Shown here in pieces: positions 22,935-29,426 of a stretch of DNA of 42,303 bases. This stretch comes from Oscillospiraceae bacterium (GTDB lineage: Bacteria; Bacillota; Clostridia; Oscillospirales; Butyricicoccaceae): the NCBI GenBank assembly GCA_015068445.1, contig SVKN01000013.1:1-42303 (forward strand), given 5' to 3'. A program made the translations under genes and the position numbers. Under the pieces are notes generated by a model that had not been told where the DNA came from, ran no database searches, and worked only from the letters and a program-made list of their open reading frames with translations. Within the stretch, counting starts at the first letter, position 1, and the number at the start of each line of letters is the position of its first letter.

Positions 22935-23615
22935 CTATTCCTTTGTGCCCACGAACGCGAACCAGTTTTCCCGGTCGCTTCGGACCATGTGGCAGCCCTT
23001 CATGTGCTCCAGCCGGACGTTCCGTAGGCCCGCGCGGCGGAAGGCTTCAAGGATCGCCTCCCGGGAGGCGTTGGCGAAGGTGAAATCCCGCTCGGTGAAC
23101 TCGGCGCCGATGTAGGTCGCCGGATCGTCGAAGGAGTGGGAGCGGATGCCCGTCTCCTCCAGCTCGTTGATGGCGATGAGACGCCCGCCGGGCTTGAGGA
23201 CCCGCAGCCACTCGCGGACGGCGTTTTCCGGCTCCGGCAGCGTCCACAGCAGGCGGGAGCTGACGAGGGCATCCACGCTCCCGTCCTCAAAGGGCAGCTC
23301 CAGCGCGTTGGCGCGGCGATAGATGACGGACAGGCCGTCCTCGGATGCGTGGCGGCGGGCCACCTCCATCATGCCCTCAGACAGATCGACGCCCGTGACG
23401 TCCCGGTAGCCGTAAGCGGCCAGCATGTGGGCGATCATCCCCGTGCCCGTGGCGACGTCGACGATCTTCGTGCCGCGGTCCAGGCCGATCCAGCCAGCCA
23501 GCAGCGATTGCCACACGGGCTTGTCCGCCAGCTCGTGGCGGCTCTCGTAGTTGGGCGCGCTTTTGTCCCAATAGGCCGCCATCGCCTCGGCCGTCTTTTC
23601 ACGCATGGTGTTCAT
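22935..23615 (-). CDS. Class I SAM-dependent methyltransferase
   Basis: A 226-residue Rossmann-fold methyltransferase of the UbiE/Methyltransf_11 type. The SAM-binding motif I VDVATGTGM is at residues 52-60; motif II GVDLSEGMMEVARR follows near 75-88, motif III is RANALELPFEDGSVDAL, and LKPGGRLIAINELEE is motif IV/V. There is a cytosolic N-terminal helical cap (MREKTAEAMAAYWDKSA). Start ATG at 23615 follows GAAAGGGGAGACGACC; a second ATG lies three codons later. No partner genes reveal the acceptor, so it could act on a small molecule. Monocistronic. Confidence 0.9.
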   Translation of the reverse strand: MNTMREKTAEAMAAYWDKSAPNYESRHELADKPVWQSLLAGWIGLDRGTKIVDVATGTGMIAHMLAAYGYRDVTGVDLSEGMMEVARRHASEDGLSVIYRRANALELPFEDGSVDALVSSRLLWTLPEPENAVREWLRVLKPGGRLIAINELEETGIRSHSFDDPATYIGAEFTERDFTFANASREAILEAFRRAGLRNVRLEHMKGCHMVRSDRENWFAFVGTKE

Positions 23616-23641
23616 GGTCGTCTCCCCTTTCGTATGGTACC

Positions 23642-23670
23642 AGTATAAAGCAAAACAGCCGACCCGTCAA
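23642..23670 (-). promoter_or_regulatory. Promoter for the methyltransferase gene
   Basis: On the minus strand there is TTGACG (23665-23670), a 17-bp spacer and TATACT (23642-23647). The -35 box lies in the loop and stem edge of the terminator of the preceding gene. Confidence 0.6.
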
Positions 23671-23683
23671 AGGGTCGGCTGTC
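23651..23683 (-). terminator. Terminator of the TPR-type gene
   Basis: On the minus strand CAGCCGACCC pairs with GGGTCGGCTG, followed by TTTTGCTTT. It begins 21 bp after the TPR gene stop. Confidence 0.75.
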
Positions 23684-23703
23684 AGTATGAGCAACAACGA
23701 TTT

Positions 23704-24228
23704 CTATTTTGTCTCTTTTCGGATCCTTGCGTAAACAGCCTTCAATTCCTCGCTTGCCGTTCCGCCTTTCATGGCATACGCACGGTCACAGCACTTTTCA
23801 GCGCGGTCATAGTCTTTCAAATCGCAGTAAGCCGCACCGCAAACAGTAATCAAAGCTGATGACAACACTTTTTCCCCATATTTTTGTTTACTCACTACAG
23901 TCAAATCGATGACGTCTTGCGGTCGTCCCTGGGCGCGATAACAGGCAGCAAGGCAAGGAAGTAGAAAAGACCGCTGAAAGAGCGTCGCCTTTTTCATGGC
24001 CAGTTGATAATACTGAACGGCCAGCACATTAGAACCGTTTTTGCGAAAACCATCAGCGATACTCTTCAACCGCAAGACATCCATCTTTTCCGGATTCAGC
24101 GACAATTCATAAGCTGCATTGAGTTTCTTTTGCAAGTCACTGTCTACAACAAAGTTGCGCTCGTCAGCCCACTTTCCTTTTTCATCGCTGCGCCAGTATT
24201 TCTTTCCTTCCAGTTCGATACGCTGCAT
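23704..24228 (-). CDS. TPR-like repeat protein of unknown function, AT-richer than neighbours
   Basis: A 174-residue soluble protein. It starts MQRIELEGKKYWRSDEKGKWADERNF (a short beta/aromatic segment), then a helical array with TPR spacing: NGSNVLAVQYYQLAMKKA and LITVCGAAYCDLKDYDRAEK, with CCDRAYAMKGGTASEELK in the last unit. TPR arrays bind other proteins. Base composition is unlike the rest of the window: 23821-23880 has 27 G/C of 60, whereas 24541-24600 has 41 of 60. That, and the repeat-rich spacer on its 5' side, suggest acquisition by transfer. It has its own promoter and terminator. AGGAGGCAAGCTC is the ribosome site. Confidence 0.8.
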   Translation of the reverse strand: MQRIELEGKKYWRSDEKGKWADERNFVVDSDLQKKLNAAYELSLNPEKMDVLRLKSIADGFRKNGSNVLAVQYYQLAMKKATLFQRSFLLPCLAACYRAQGRPQDVIDLTVVSKQKYGEKVLSSALITVCGAAYCDLKDYDRAEKCCDRAYAMKGGTASEELKAVYARIRKETK

Positions 24229-24251
24229 GAGCTTGCCTCCTTGCTGATCAC

Positions 24252-24280
24252 ATTTTACCAGTTTTCGGCCAAAAAGACAA
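24252..24280 (-). promoter_or_regulatory. Promoter for the TPR-like gene
   Basis: On the minus strand there is TTGTCT (24275-24280), a 17-bp spacer and TAAAAT (24252-24257). Confidence 0.5.
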
Positions 24281-24301
24281 CAGCGGGGATGGAACCCTGC
24301 C

Positions 24302-24430
24302 CAAGCAATGCTTTACGCTGCCACCATCTGCGCCAACCGGCGGGGCGACCGAAGGTCGCCCCTGCAACGGTTTAAGCCGCCAACTCCATTTTATCGTCAG
24401 CCGGAGGCCAACACCGCAATTGTCAATCCC
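24302..24430. repeat. Palindromic intergenic repeat
   Basis: No gene is seen. The core is GGGGCGACC-GAA-GGTCGCCCC (24342-24362) followed by TGCAACGGTTTAAGCCGCC, and the end has AATTGTCAATCC. It resembles the palindrome and AATTGTCAAT parts of the spacer at 17546-17900. Confidence 0.5.
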
Positions 24431-24431
24431 G

Positions 24432-25073
24432 TCACGCGGCGGCGATCAGCACCAGGGCGAACAGCGCAAAGCCGACGCCCAGCAGCCCGGGGGTCTTGAG
24501 GCCCAGCAGGCGCAGGGGCGCGACGAGCAGCAGCGCGCCCACGGGATTGCACAGCAGGAACCACTTCGACACGCCCAGCGCGCCCGTCAGGATGCCGGCG
24601 GCCACCAGCGCTGTCGTGCCCAGATAGAGCGTGACGAAGCCCACGGCCATGGGCGGCAGCATCACCTTGTCGAGGACGGAGACCACGCGCCTGACGTCCT
24701 CCGCGGGGCGCTTGCCCCACAGGCGCTGGCACAGCAGGGGCTGCAGGCAGAAATAGACGTGGCAGATCAGCCCCGTGAACGCGCCGAGGAACGTGTTGAT
24801 CTTCAGCGCCAGGCCGAGGCCAGGGTGGGAGCGCCCCATGAGCACGGCCAGCATCCACATGGTGAGGTACGTCCCAGGCTGGCCGACGAACGTCAGCCAG
24901 AAGGACCGGACGAAGCGGCTCTCGGGCACCGAGGCCCACCAGCCCCGCAGCTCGCCGCGCTTGGGCATTTCCCGCACGGCGCGGCCGGGCTTCTCCAGCG
25001 GCAGATCGGCAAGGCCGCAGACGATCCCCGAAAGGACGCCGTACAGGCCGATGGCAGTCATGGCAGTCATCAT
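24432..25073 (-). CDS. Uncharacterised integral membrane protein
   Basis: 213 residues, about six hydrophobic segments. It starts with ATG at 25073 because CGGAGG lies six bases upstream; another in-frame ATG two codons earlier is too close to that site. Helix 1 has AIGLYGVLSGIVCGLADL, then a polar loop with PKRGELRGWWASVPESRF, a GQPGTYLTMWMLAVLMG helix, GLICHVYFCLQPLLCQRLWG, and three C-terminal helices. There is no transporter signature I can name; similar multi-helix proteins are listed as uncharacterised DUFs in Clostridia. Conserved Trp, His and Cys residues in loops hint at an enzymatic or metal-linked site, but this is weak. Confidence 0.75.
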   Translation of the reverse strand: MMTAMTAIGLYGVLSGIVCGLADLPLEKPGRAVREMPKRGELRGWWASVPESRFVRSFWLTFVGQPGTYLTMWMLAVLMGRSHPGLGLALKINTFLGAFTGLICHVYFCLQPLLCQRLWGKRPAEDVRRVVSVLDKVMLPPMAVGFVTLYLGTTALVAAGILTGALGVSKWFLLCNPVGALLLVAPLRLLGLKTPGLLGVGFALFALVLIAAA

Positions 25074-25103
25074 GATCATCCTCCGTTTTGATTTCTGTTC
25101 TTT

Positions 25104-25132
25104 ATCCTACAACCCGGGAGGCCCCGGCGCAA
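25104..25132 (-). promoter_or_regulatory. Promoter for the membrane protein gene
   Basis: On the minus strand there is TTGCGC (25127-25132), a 17-bp spacer and TAGGAT (25104-25109). Confidence 0.45.
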
Positions 25133-25148
25133 CGCCGTTTTGTTAGCT

Positions 25149-25179
25149 AAAGAAAGATCCTCTTCCGGAGAAGAGGATC
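25149..25179 (-). terminator. Terminator of the ADP-ribosylglycohydrolase gene
   Basis: GATCCTCTTC (25156-25165) pairs with GAAGAGGATC (25170-25179); on the minus strand it is followed by TTTCTTT. Confidence 0.75.
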
Positions 25180-25187
25180 CTGTCTTA

Positions 25188-25982
25188 TCATCTCGTTTCG
25201 AGCCAATGGTCGAAGCTGCGGACGATCTCCCGCAGGGGCTCGTCCAGAAAGATCATGGCGCTTTCGCGCAGCCCGTCAGGGACGCCGTAGAAGGCCTCGG
25301 CGACGCCGCCTGCGATGGCGGCCACCGTGTCGCTGTCGCCTCCGGTGGAGACGCACTTGCGGATGCAGTCCTCGAAGCCGTCGCTCTCGAAGAAGCAGGT
25401 CAGCGCCTGAGGCACCGAGATCTGACAGATCTCCGCGCCGTGGCCGTCCCAGTTGGTGCGGTACCAGGCGCGGTCGCGGTCGAGGGTGTAATACGCCTCC
25501 ATGGCCGCGCGCAGCTCGTCCTTCGTCTTGCCTTGACGGGCCAGGAAGACGGCGACGGCGGTGGCCTCCGCGCCCTTGAGCCCCTCGGGGTGGTCGTGGC
25601 TGGGGGCGGTGACGGCCCTGGACATGGCTTTGCACTCCTCCAGCGTCCGGGCGGCGAAGCCCACGGGGCTGACGCGCATGGCGGAGCCGTTGCCGAAGCT
25701 GCCGTAGGGCTCCGGACGGCGGGAAAACATCCAGCGGATGAACCTGGCGCCGTAGCCGCAGTCCGGATACTGACGGCCCACGCGCTGCATGGACGATATC
25801 GCGGCCTTGTACAGCCGCGCCGGATCGCCCTCCGCGTCCAGGATCGCGCGGGCGACGGCGCACGTCATGACCGTGTCGTCCGTAAAGGTGTTTTCACTTG
25901 TGAAAAGCTCAAAGTCGGTGCGCAGGGTGTTGCGGAACTCAAAGCGCGAGCCGACGATATCGCCGATGATGGTGCCGATCAT
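25188..25982 (-). CDS. ADP-ribosylglycohydrolase family protein
   Basis: A 264-residue DraG/ARH-type enzyme that would remove ADP-ribose from proteins or nucleic acids, or act on related metabolites, using two magnesium ions. Metal-binding signatures are intact: GDIVGSRFEF near the N-terminus, TDDT at residues 34-37, GNGSAMRVSP (about 97-106) and GGDSDTVAAIAGG (214-226). All-alpha fold and length match the family. AAGGAGGAGATCGACT precedes the ATG. It stands alone, without a neighbouring ADP-ribosyltransferase or NADAR partner, so it is probably housekeeping, but the substrate cannot be inferred. Confidence 0.92.
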   Translation of the reverse strand: MIGTIIGDIVGSRFEFRNTLRTDFELFTSENTFTDDTVMTCAVARAILDAEGDPARLYKAAISSMQRVGRQYPDCGYGARFIRWMFSRRPEPYGSFGNGSAMRVSPVGFAARTLEECKAMSRAVTAPSHDHPEGLKGAEATAVAVFLARQGKTKDELRAAMEAYYTLDRDRAWYRTNWDGHGAEICQISVPQALTCFFESDGFEDCIRKCVSTGGDSDTVAAIAGGVAEAFYGVPDGLRESAMIFLDEPLREIVRSFDHWLETR

Positions 25983-26063
25983 AGTCGATCTCCTCCTTGA
26001 TTCATGTGATGGACCGAGTATAGCAGAGATCGCGGAGACCGTGGTCGCCCGGTAGGCGACAGC

Positions 26064-26684
26064 TTAGCCCAGGCGGGTGAGGACCGTGGCAGCCTGGGCG
26101 CGGTTCAGCACGTCGGCGGGGCTGAGGGTGTTGGAGGTGGTGCCCTTCATGATGCCCTTGGCGACGGCCCACTTCATGGCGGACAGGGCGTTCTTGTTGA
26201 TCTTATTGGCGTCCTTGAAGCCGCTGATGTCGGTCTTCTCGCCCAGGCTGACGTCCTTGCCGCAGTAGGCGGCGTAGCGCCACAGCAGCGTCATGGCAGC
26301 CTCGCGGGTGACGCCGGCGTTGGGGCCGAAGGCGGCGCCCTGCGCGCCGGGCACGATCTTGGACGCGGCGGCCCAGCGGACGGCCTCGGTGTACCATTCG
26401 TCCTCAGGCACGTCCACGAAGGGCATGGTGTAGTTGACGACGGGCTTGCCGGCCAGACGCCACAGGATGATGACGAGCTCGGCGCGGGTCAGGGGCTCGT
26501 AGGGCATGAAATAGCCCAGGTCGTTGCCGGCCATCAGACCCTTGTCGCGGACCTCGATGACGGCGCCTGCGAACCACTCGTCAGAGGGCACGTCCACGAA
26601 GGGGCCCTTGGCCATGGCCGCGAAGCTGAAAGAAAGCGCAAGGATCAGCAGCAGAGCAAAAGTGCGGGTAATCCGTTTGAACAT
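26064..26684 (-). CDS. SLH-only secreted protein
   Basis: A 206-residue exported protein made only of a signal peptide (residues 1-25, ending AAMA) and three S-layer homology repeats. The repeats start near FVDVPSDEWFAGAV (about 29), FVDVPEDEWYTEAV (about 89) and TDISGFKDANKINKNAL (about 151), each with a TR(A/E)-type helix (LTRAELVIIL, VTREAAMTLL, LNRAQAATVL). SLH triplets anchor proteins to pyruvylated cell-wall polymers, but this one has no cargo domain, so it may be a wall-capping or partner module. The AAAGGAGACGATCACC ribosome site is strong. The promoter carries a perfect 9-bp inverted repeat. Complete, not truncated: the stop follows directly after the last helix. Confidence 0.9.
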   Translation of the reverse strand: MFKRITRTFALLLILALSFSFAAMAKGPFVDVPSDEWFAGAVIEVRDKGLMAGNDLGYFMPYEPLTRAELVIILWRLAGKPVVNYTMPFVDVPEDEWYTEAVRWAAASKIVPGAQGAAFGPNAGVTREAAMTLLWRYAAYCGKDVSLGEKTDISGFKDANKINKNALSAMKWAVAKGIMKGTTSNTLSPADVLNRAQAATVLTRLG

Positions 26685-26707
26685 GGTGATCGTCTCCTTT
26701 GGTTTGC

Positions 26708-26738
26708 GTGTAAAATGGACAACAGTATTATTTTACAC
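26708..26738. promoter_or_regulatory. Perfect 9-bp inverted repeat over the SLH-only promoter
   Basis: GTGTAAAAT (26708-26716) and ATTTTACAC (26730-26738), 13 bp apart. The right arm contains the -10 box and the left arm falls near +15 to +22, so it could be a repressor operator or an mRNA 5' stem. Confidence 0.6.
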
Positions 26739-26758
26739 GATTCGACAGGAAAACGCAA
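26730..26758 (-). promoter_or_regulatory. Promoter for the SLH-only gene
   Basis: On the minus strand there is TTGCGT (26753-26758), a 17-bp spacer and TAAAAT (26730-26735). Confidence 0.55.
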
Positions 26759-26828
26759 GAGGGAATGACGCATAGCGCGTCATGCCACGGCGCTCCGATC
26801 CCGGGGCGGCGCGCGATCGCAAACTGAA

Positions 26829-26854
26829 AAACCGGCTCCCGCGGGAGCCGGTTT
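26829..26854 (-). terminator. Terminator of the ior-ptb-buk operon
   Basis: AAACCGGCTCCC-GC-GGGAGCCGGTTT, a 12-bp perfect stem, followed on the minus strand by TTCAG; it sits just after the buk stop at 26859. Confidence 0.8.
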
Positions 26855-26858
26855 CCTT

Positions 26859-27935
26859 TTAATCTTTATCTGAGAAATGGTACTCCCGGGCCTGTTCCTC
26901 TCCTCTGAGGATGCGCAGGCCGCCCTGGGCGAGGGCCTGCATCTCGTTTTCGCCGGGGAGGACGGCCACGGGGGCGATCCACTCCACGGCGGAGCGGATC
27001 AGGTCGGTCAGAGGCTGGGAATAGGCCAGGCCGCCGGTGAGGATGATAGCCTCGCAGCCGCCTCGGAGGACGGCGGCCAGCTCGCCGATGGCCTTGACGA
27101 CGGTATAGGCCATGGCGCGGAAGACCTGCTCGGCCTTCCGGTCTCCGGCGGTGATGCGGCGCTCCACGATCCGGCAGTCGCCGGTGCCCAGGTAGGCGGT
27201 CATGCCGCCGCCCCCGCGCAGGAAGCGCGTCATCTCCTTTTCCGTATATTTGCCGGAGTAGCACAGCCGCACCAGCTCCTGCACGGGCAGGCCGCCGATG
27301 CGCTCCGGAGAGAACTGCACCTCGTCGTCGCCGATGGAATCGACGATGGCGCCGTCCCGGTGGGCGCTGAGGGAAATGCCGCTGCCCAGATGGGCGACGA
27401 TCAGCGTCATGTCCTCGTACCGTCTCCCCTGCTCCCGGGCGTAGCGCATGGCCATGGCGCGGCTGTTGAGCACGTGGCAGAAGCTGTGGCGGCGGATGTC
27501 GGGCAGGCCCGTGATGCGGGCGACCTCCGGCAGGTCGCCGGAAGTGACGGCGTCGTAGATATAGGCGGGCAGGCCGTACTGCTTCGCCAGCTCCCGGGCC
27601 ATGAGGCCGCCGAGATTCGAGGCGTGCATCTGGCTGTATTCGCGGTCCGTCAGCGCGCGGCACAGCTCGTCCGTGACCGCGTAGCCGCCGGTGTGCAGGC
27701 CGTAGACGAGGCCGCCGCGGCCGATGACGGCGTTGAGCTGCCCGCCCGTGACGTTGTTCTTCTCCATGAACTGCCGGACGATCTGCAGGCGGAAGGGCAC
27801 CTGATCGGGCAGCGTATCAAAGGCGCGGAGCGTCTCCTGATCGTGCTCGACGTTCTCCTGCACCAGGCAGGTCTCGTCGTCGAACAGCGCCAGCTTCGTG
27901 CTCAATGAGCCGGGATTGAGGATGAGCTGCAGCAT
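26859..27935 (-). CDS. buk: Butyrate kinase
   Basis: A 358-residue ASKHA-fold kinase that converts acyl phosphate plus ADP to free acid plus ATP in the cytosol. It begins LILNPGSLSTKLALF, the phosphate-1 loop; GRGGLVYGLHTGGY follows near residue 72; VAHLGSGISLSAHRDG is near 183-198; and the late loop IILTGGLAYSQ is the adenosine motif. Length is that of Buk (about 355) and not AckA (about 400). It is the last gene of the iorA-iorB-ptb-buk operon, one base after ptb, and yields the ATP of the pathway. In this context arylacetyl phosphate as well as butyryl phosphate is a plausible substrate (inference). Confidence 0.94.
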   Translation of the reverse strand: MLQLILNPGSLSTKLALFDDETCLVQENVEHDQETLRAFDTLPDQVPFRLQIVRQFMEKNNVTGGQLNAVIGRGGLVYGLHTGGYAVTDELCRALTDREYSQMHASNLGGLMARELAKQYGLPAYIYDAVTSGDLPEVARITGLPDIRRHSFCHVLNSRAMAMRYAREQGRRYEDMTLIVAHLGSGISLSAHRDGAIVDSIGDDEVQFSPERIGGLPVQELVRLCYSGKYTEKEMTRFLRGGGGMTAYLGTGDCRIVERRITAGDRKAEQVFRAMAYTVVKAIGELAAVLRGGCEAIILTGGLAYSQPLTDLIRSAVEWIAPVAVLPGENEMQALAQGGLRILRGEEQAREYHFSDKD

Positions 27936-27936
27936 G

Positions 27937-28842
27937 TCATGCCTCCTGACTGACGCAGGCGCACAGCAGGATCGAGTCGTACTTCTCCTCGAAGCTGGCG
28001 CTGCGGGAATTGAGGGCGATGGGGCACCGGGCGCCCACCACCACGCCGGCCATCTTCGCGCCAGCGAACTGGACGAGGCCCTTGACCGTCATGTTACCCG
28101 CGGTCATGGCGGGGACGATCAGACAGTCGGTCTCGCCGCAGACGGGGCTCTCGTACCGCTTGACGGCGGCGGAGGACTTGTCCAGCGCCAGGTCGATGGA
28201 GATCGGGCCCTCGAGATAACAGGCGCCGAAGTCCCCGGCCAGCGCCGCTTCCTTCAGCGCGGCGGCGTCCACGGTCTCGACGATCTTGGGGCTGACGGTC
28301 TCGGCGGCACAGACGGCGGCCAGCAGCGGCCGGTCGTAGCCCAGCCTGCGGAAGGTCCCGGCGGCGTTGCGGGCGATGGCCTTTTTCAACTCCAGATCGG
28401 GATTTGGGATCATGCCGCCGTCGGTGACGCCCAGCAGCTTGTGATACCCGGGCACCTCCAGCAGCGCCACGTGGGACATGGGCGCGCCCATGCCGATGCC
28501 CGTCTGCTTGTTGACCACGGCCTTGAGCAGCGTGGCCGTCTGCATCAGGCCCTTCTGGAGGAAGTCACCCTTCCCCTCGCGGATCAGCTGCACGGCCAGG
28601 GCGGCCGCCTCCTCGTCCGTGTCGGCGTTCAGGACCGTTTCGGGATCGAGTGCATGGCCCAGCTCCCGGGCGATGCGGAGGATGTCGTCCTTCCGGCCCA
28701 CGTAAAGGCAGCGGATGATGCCCTCGGCGGAGGCCTTCAGCGCGGCCTCCAGCGTGTGGGCGTCGTGGGCGCAGGCGATGACCGCCGTGCGCGGCTCAGC
28801 GTCCGTCAGACGGGCGCGGAGCTCGGAAAAGGACCGGATCAT
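27937..28842 (-). CDS. ptb: Phosphate butyryltransferase
   Basis: A 301-residue enzyme that exchanges CoA for phosphate on butyryl- or related acyl-CoA. It shows the PTA_PTB pattern: AVIACAHDAHTLEAAL near the N-terminus, DFLQKGLMQTATLLKAVV, GAPMSHVALLEVPGYHKLLGVTDGGM in the middle, and GETDCLIVPAMTAGNMTVKGL towards the end. The frame is open upstream into iorB, but the start is ATG at 28842 after GGGAGGTCAGGC, with a four-base overlap with the iorB stop. Length matches Ptb. It couples IorAB to butyrate kinase within the same operon, so its acyl-CoA supply is probably the oxidoreductase product. Confidence 0.94.
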   Translation of the reverse strand: MIRSFSELRARLTDAEPRTAVIACAHDAHTLEAALKASAEGIIRCLYVGRKDDILRIARELGHALDPETVLNADTDEEAAALAVQLIREGKGDFLQKGLMQTATLLKAVVNKQTGIGMGAPMSHVALLEVPGYHKLLGVTDGGMIPNPDLELKKAIARNAAGTFRRLGYDRPLLAAVCAAETVSPKIVETVDAAALKEAALAGDFGACYLEGPISIDLALDKSSAAVKRYESPVCGETDCLIVPAMTAGNMTVKGLVQFAGAKMAGVVVGARCPIALNSRSASFEEKYDSILLCACVSQEA

Positions 28843-29426
28843 GCCTGACCTCCCACGGCGTTGTAGCCGGCGCGGAAGGCGGCGACATTCAGCTCGCGGA
28901 ACTTCGGCGGCACGGTCTCGGCCACCACCGTCTCCCAGTCGATGTCGTCCATGTGCAGCGCGCGGACCATGCTGCCGAAGAGGACGATGTTCATGCACCG
29001 CTCATTGCCGAGGCTCCGGGCGATCTCCCCGGCCTTGAGGACGTGGCAGGTGAAATGGTCCCGCATGGCCTCCAGACAGCCGTCGGGGTACTGCTCCAGC
29101 CCCGCGGCGACGGTGGAGGAGGCGATCTCATAATCGTTGATGACGGCGACGCCGCCGGGCTTCAAAAAGTTCGAGTACCGCACGGCCTCCATTTTCTCGA
29201 AGGCGACGATGATATCGGCGGCGCCCGGCCCGATGACCGGGGAATTGACCTTCTCGCCCCAGTGAACCTGGGTGGAGACGCTGCCGCCGCGCTGGCTCAT
29301 GCCGTGGACCTCGCTCATCTTGACGTCGTAGCCCGCCTTGACGAGGCCGTTCACCAGCACCTTGGCCGTCAGGATCGCGCCCTGACCGCCGACGCCCACC
29401 AGAAGAGCGCTTACGTTCTGTTTCAT
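28839..29426 (-). CDS. iorB: Indolepyruvate:ferredoxin oxidoreductase, beta (gamma-type) subunit
   Basis: A 195-residue subunit. The diagnostic start LLVGVGGQGAILTAKVL (residues about 7-23) and VHGMSQRGGSVSTQVHWGE, characteristic of the pyruvate/ketoisovalerate oxidoreductase catalytic domain, are present. With IorA it oxidises aryl 2-oxo acids to aryl-acyl-CoA and reduced ferredoxin. The start is ATG at 29426, four-base overlap with the iorA stop; a longer open frame upstream runs inside iorA. It also overlaps ptb by four bases. Tight coupling indicates equimolar synthesis. Confidence 0.94.
   Translation of the reverse strand: MKQNVSALLVGVGGQGAILTAKVLVNGLVKAGYDVKMSEVHGMSQRGGSVSTQVHWGEKVNSPVIGPGAADIIVAFEKMEAVRYSNFLKPGGVAVINDYEIASSTVAAGLEQYPDGCLEAMRDHFTCHVLKAGEIARSLGNERCMNIVLFGSMVRALHMDDIDWETVVAETVPPKFRELNVAAFRAGYNAVGGQA

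Noticed and set aside
25140..25152. Further GTTAGC-type operator (GTTAGCTAAAG)
   Set aside because: It lacks the N4 spacer and the second half-site, so it does not match the triple palindrome.
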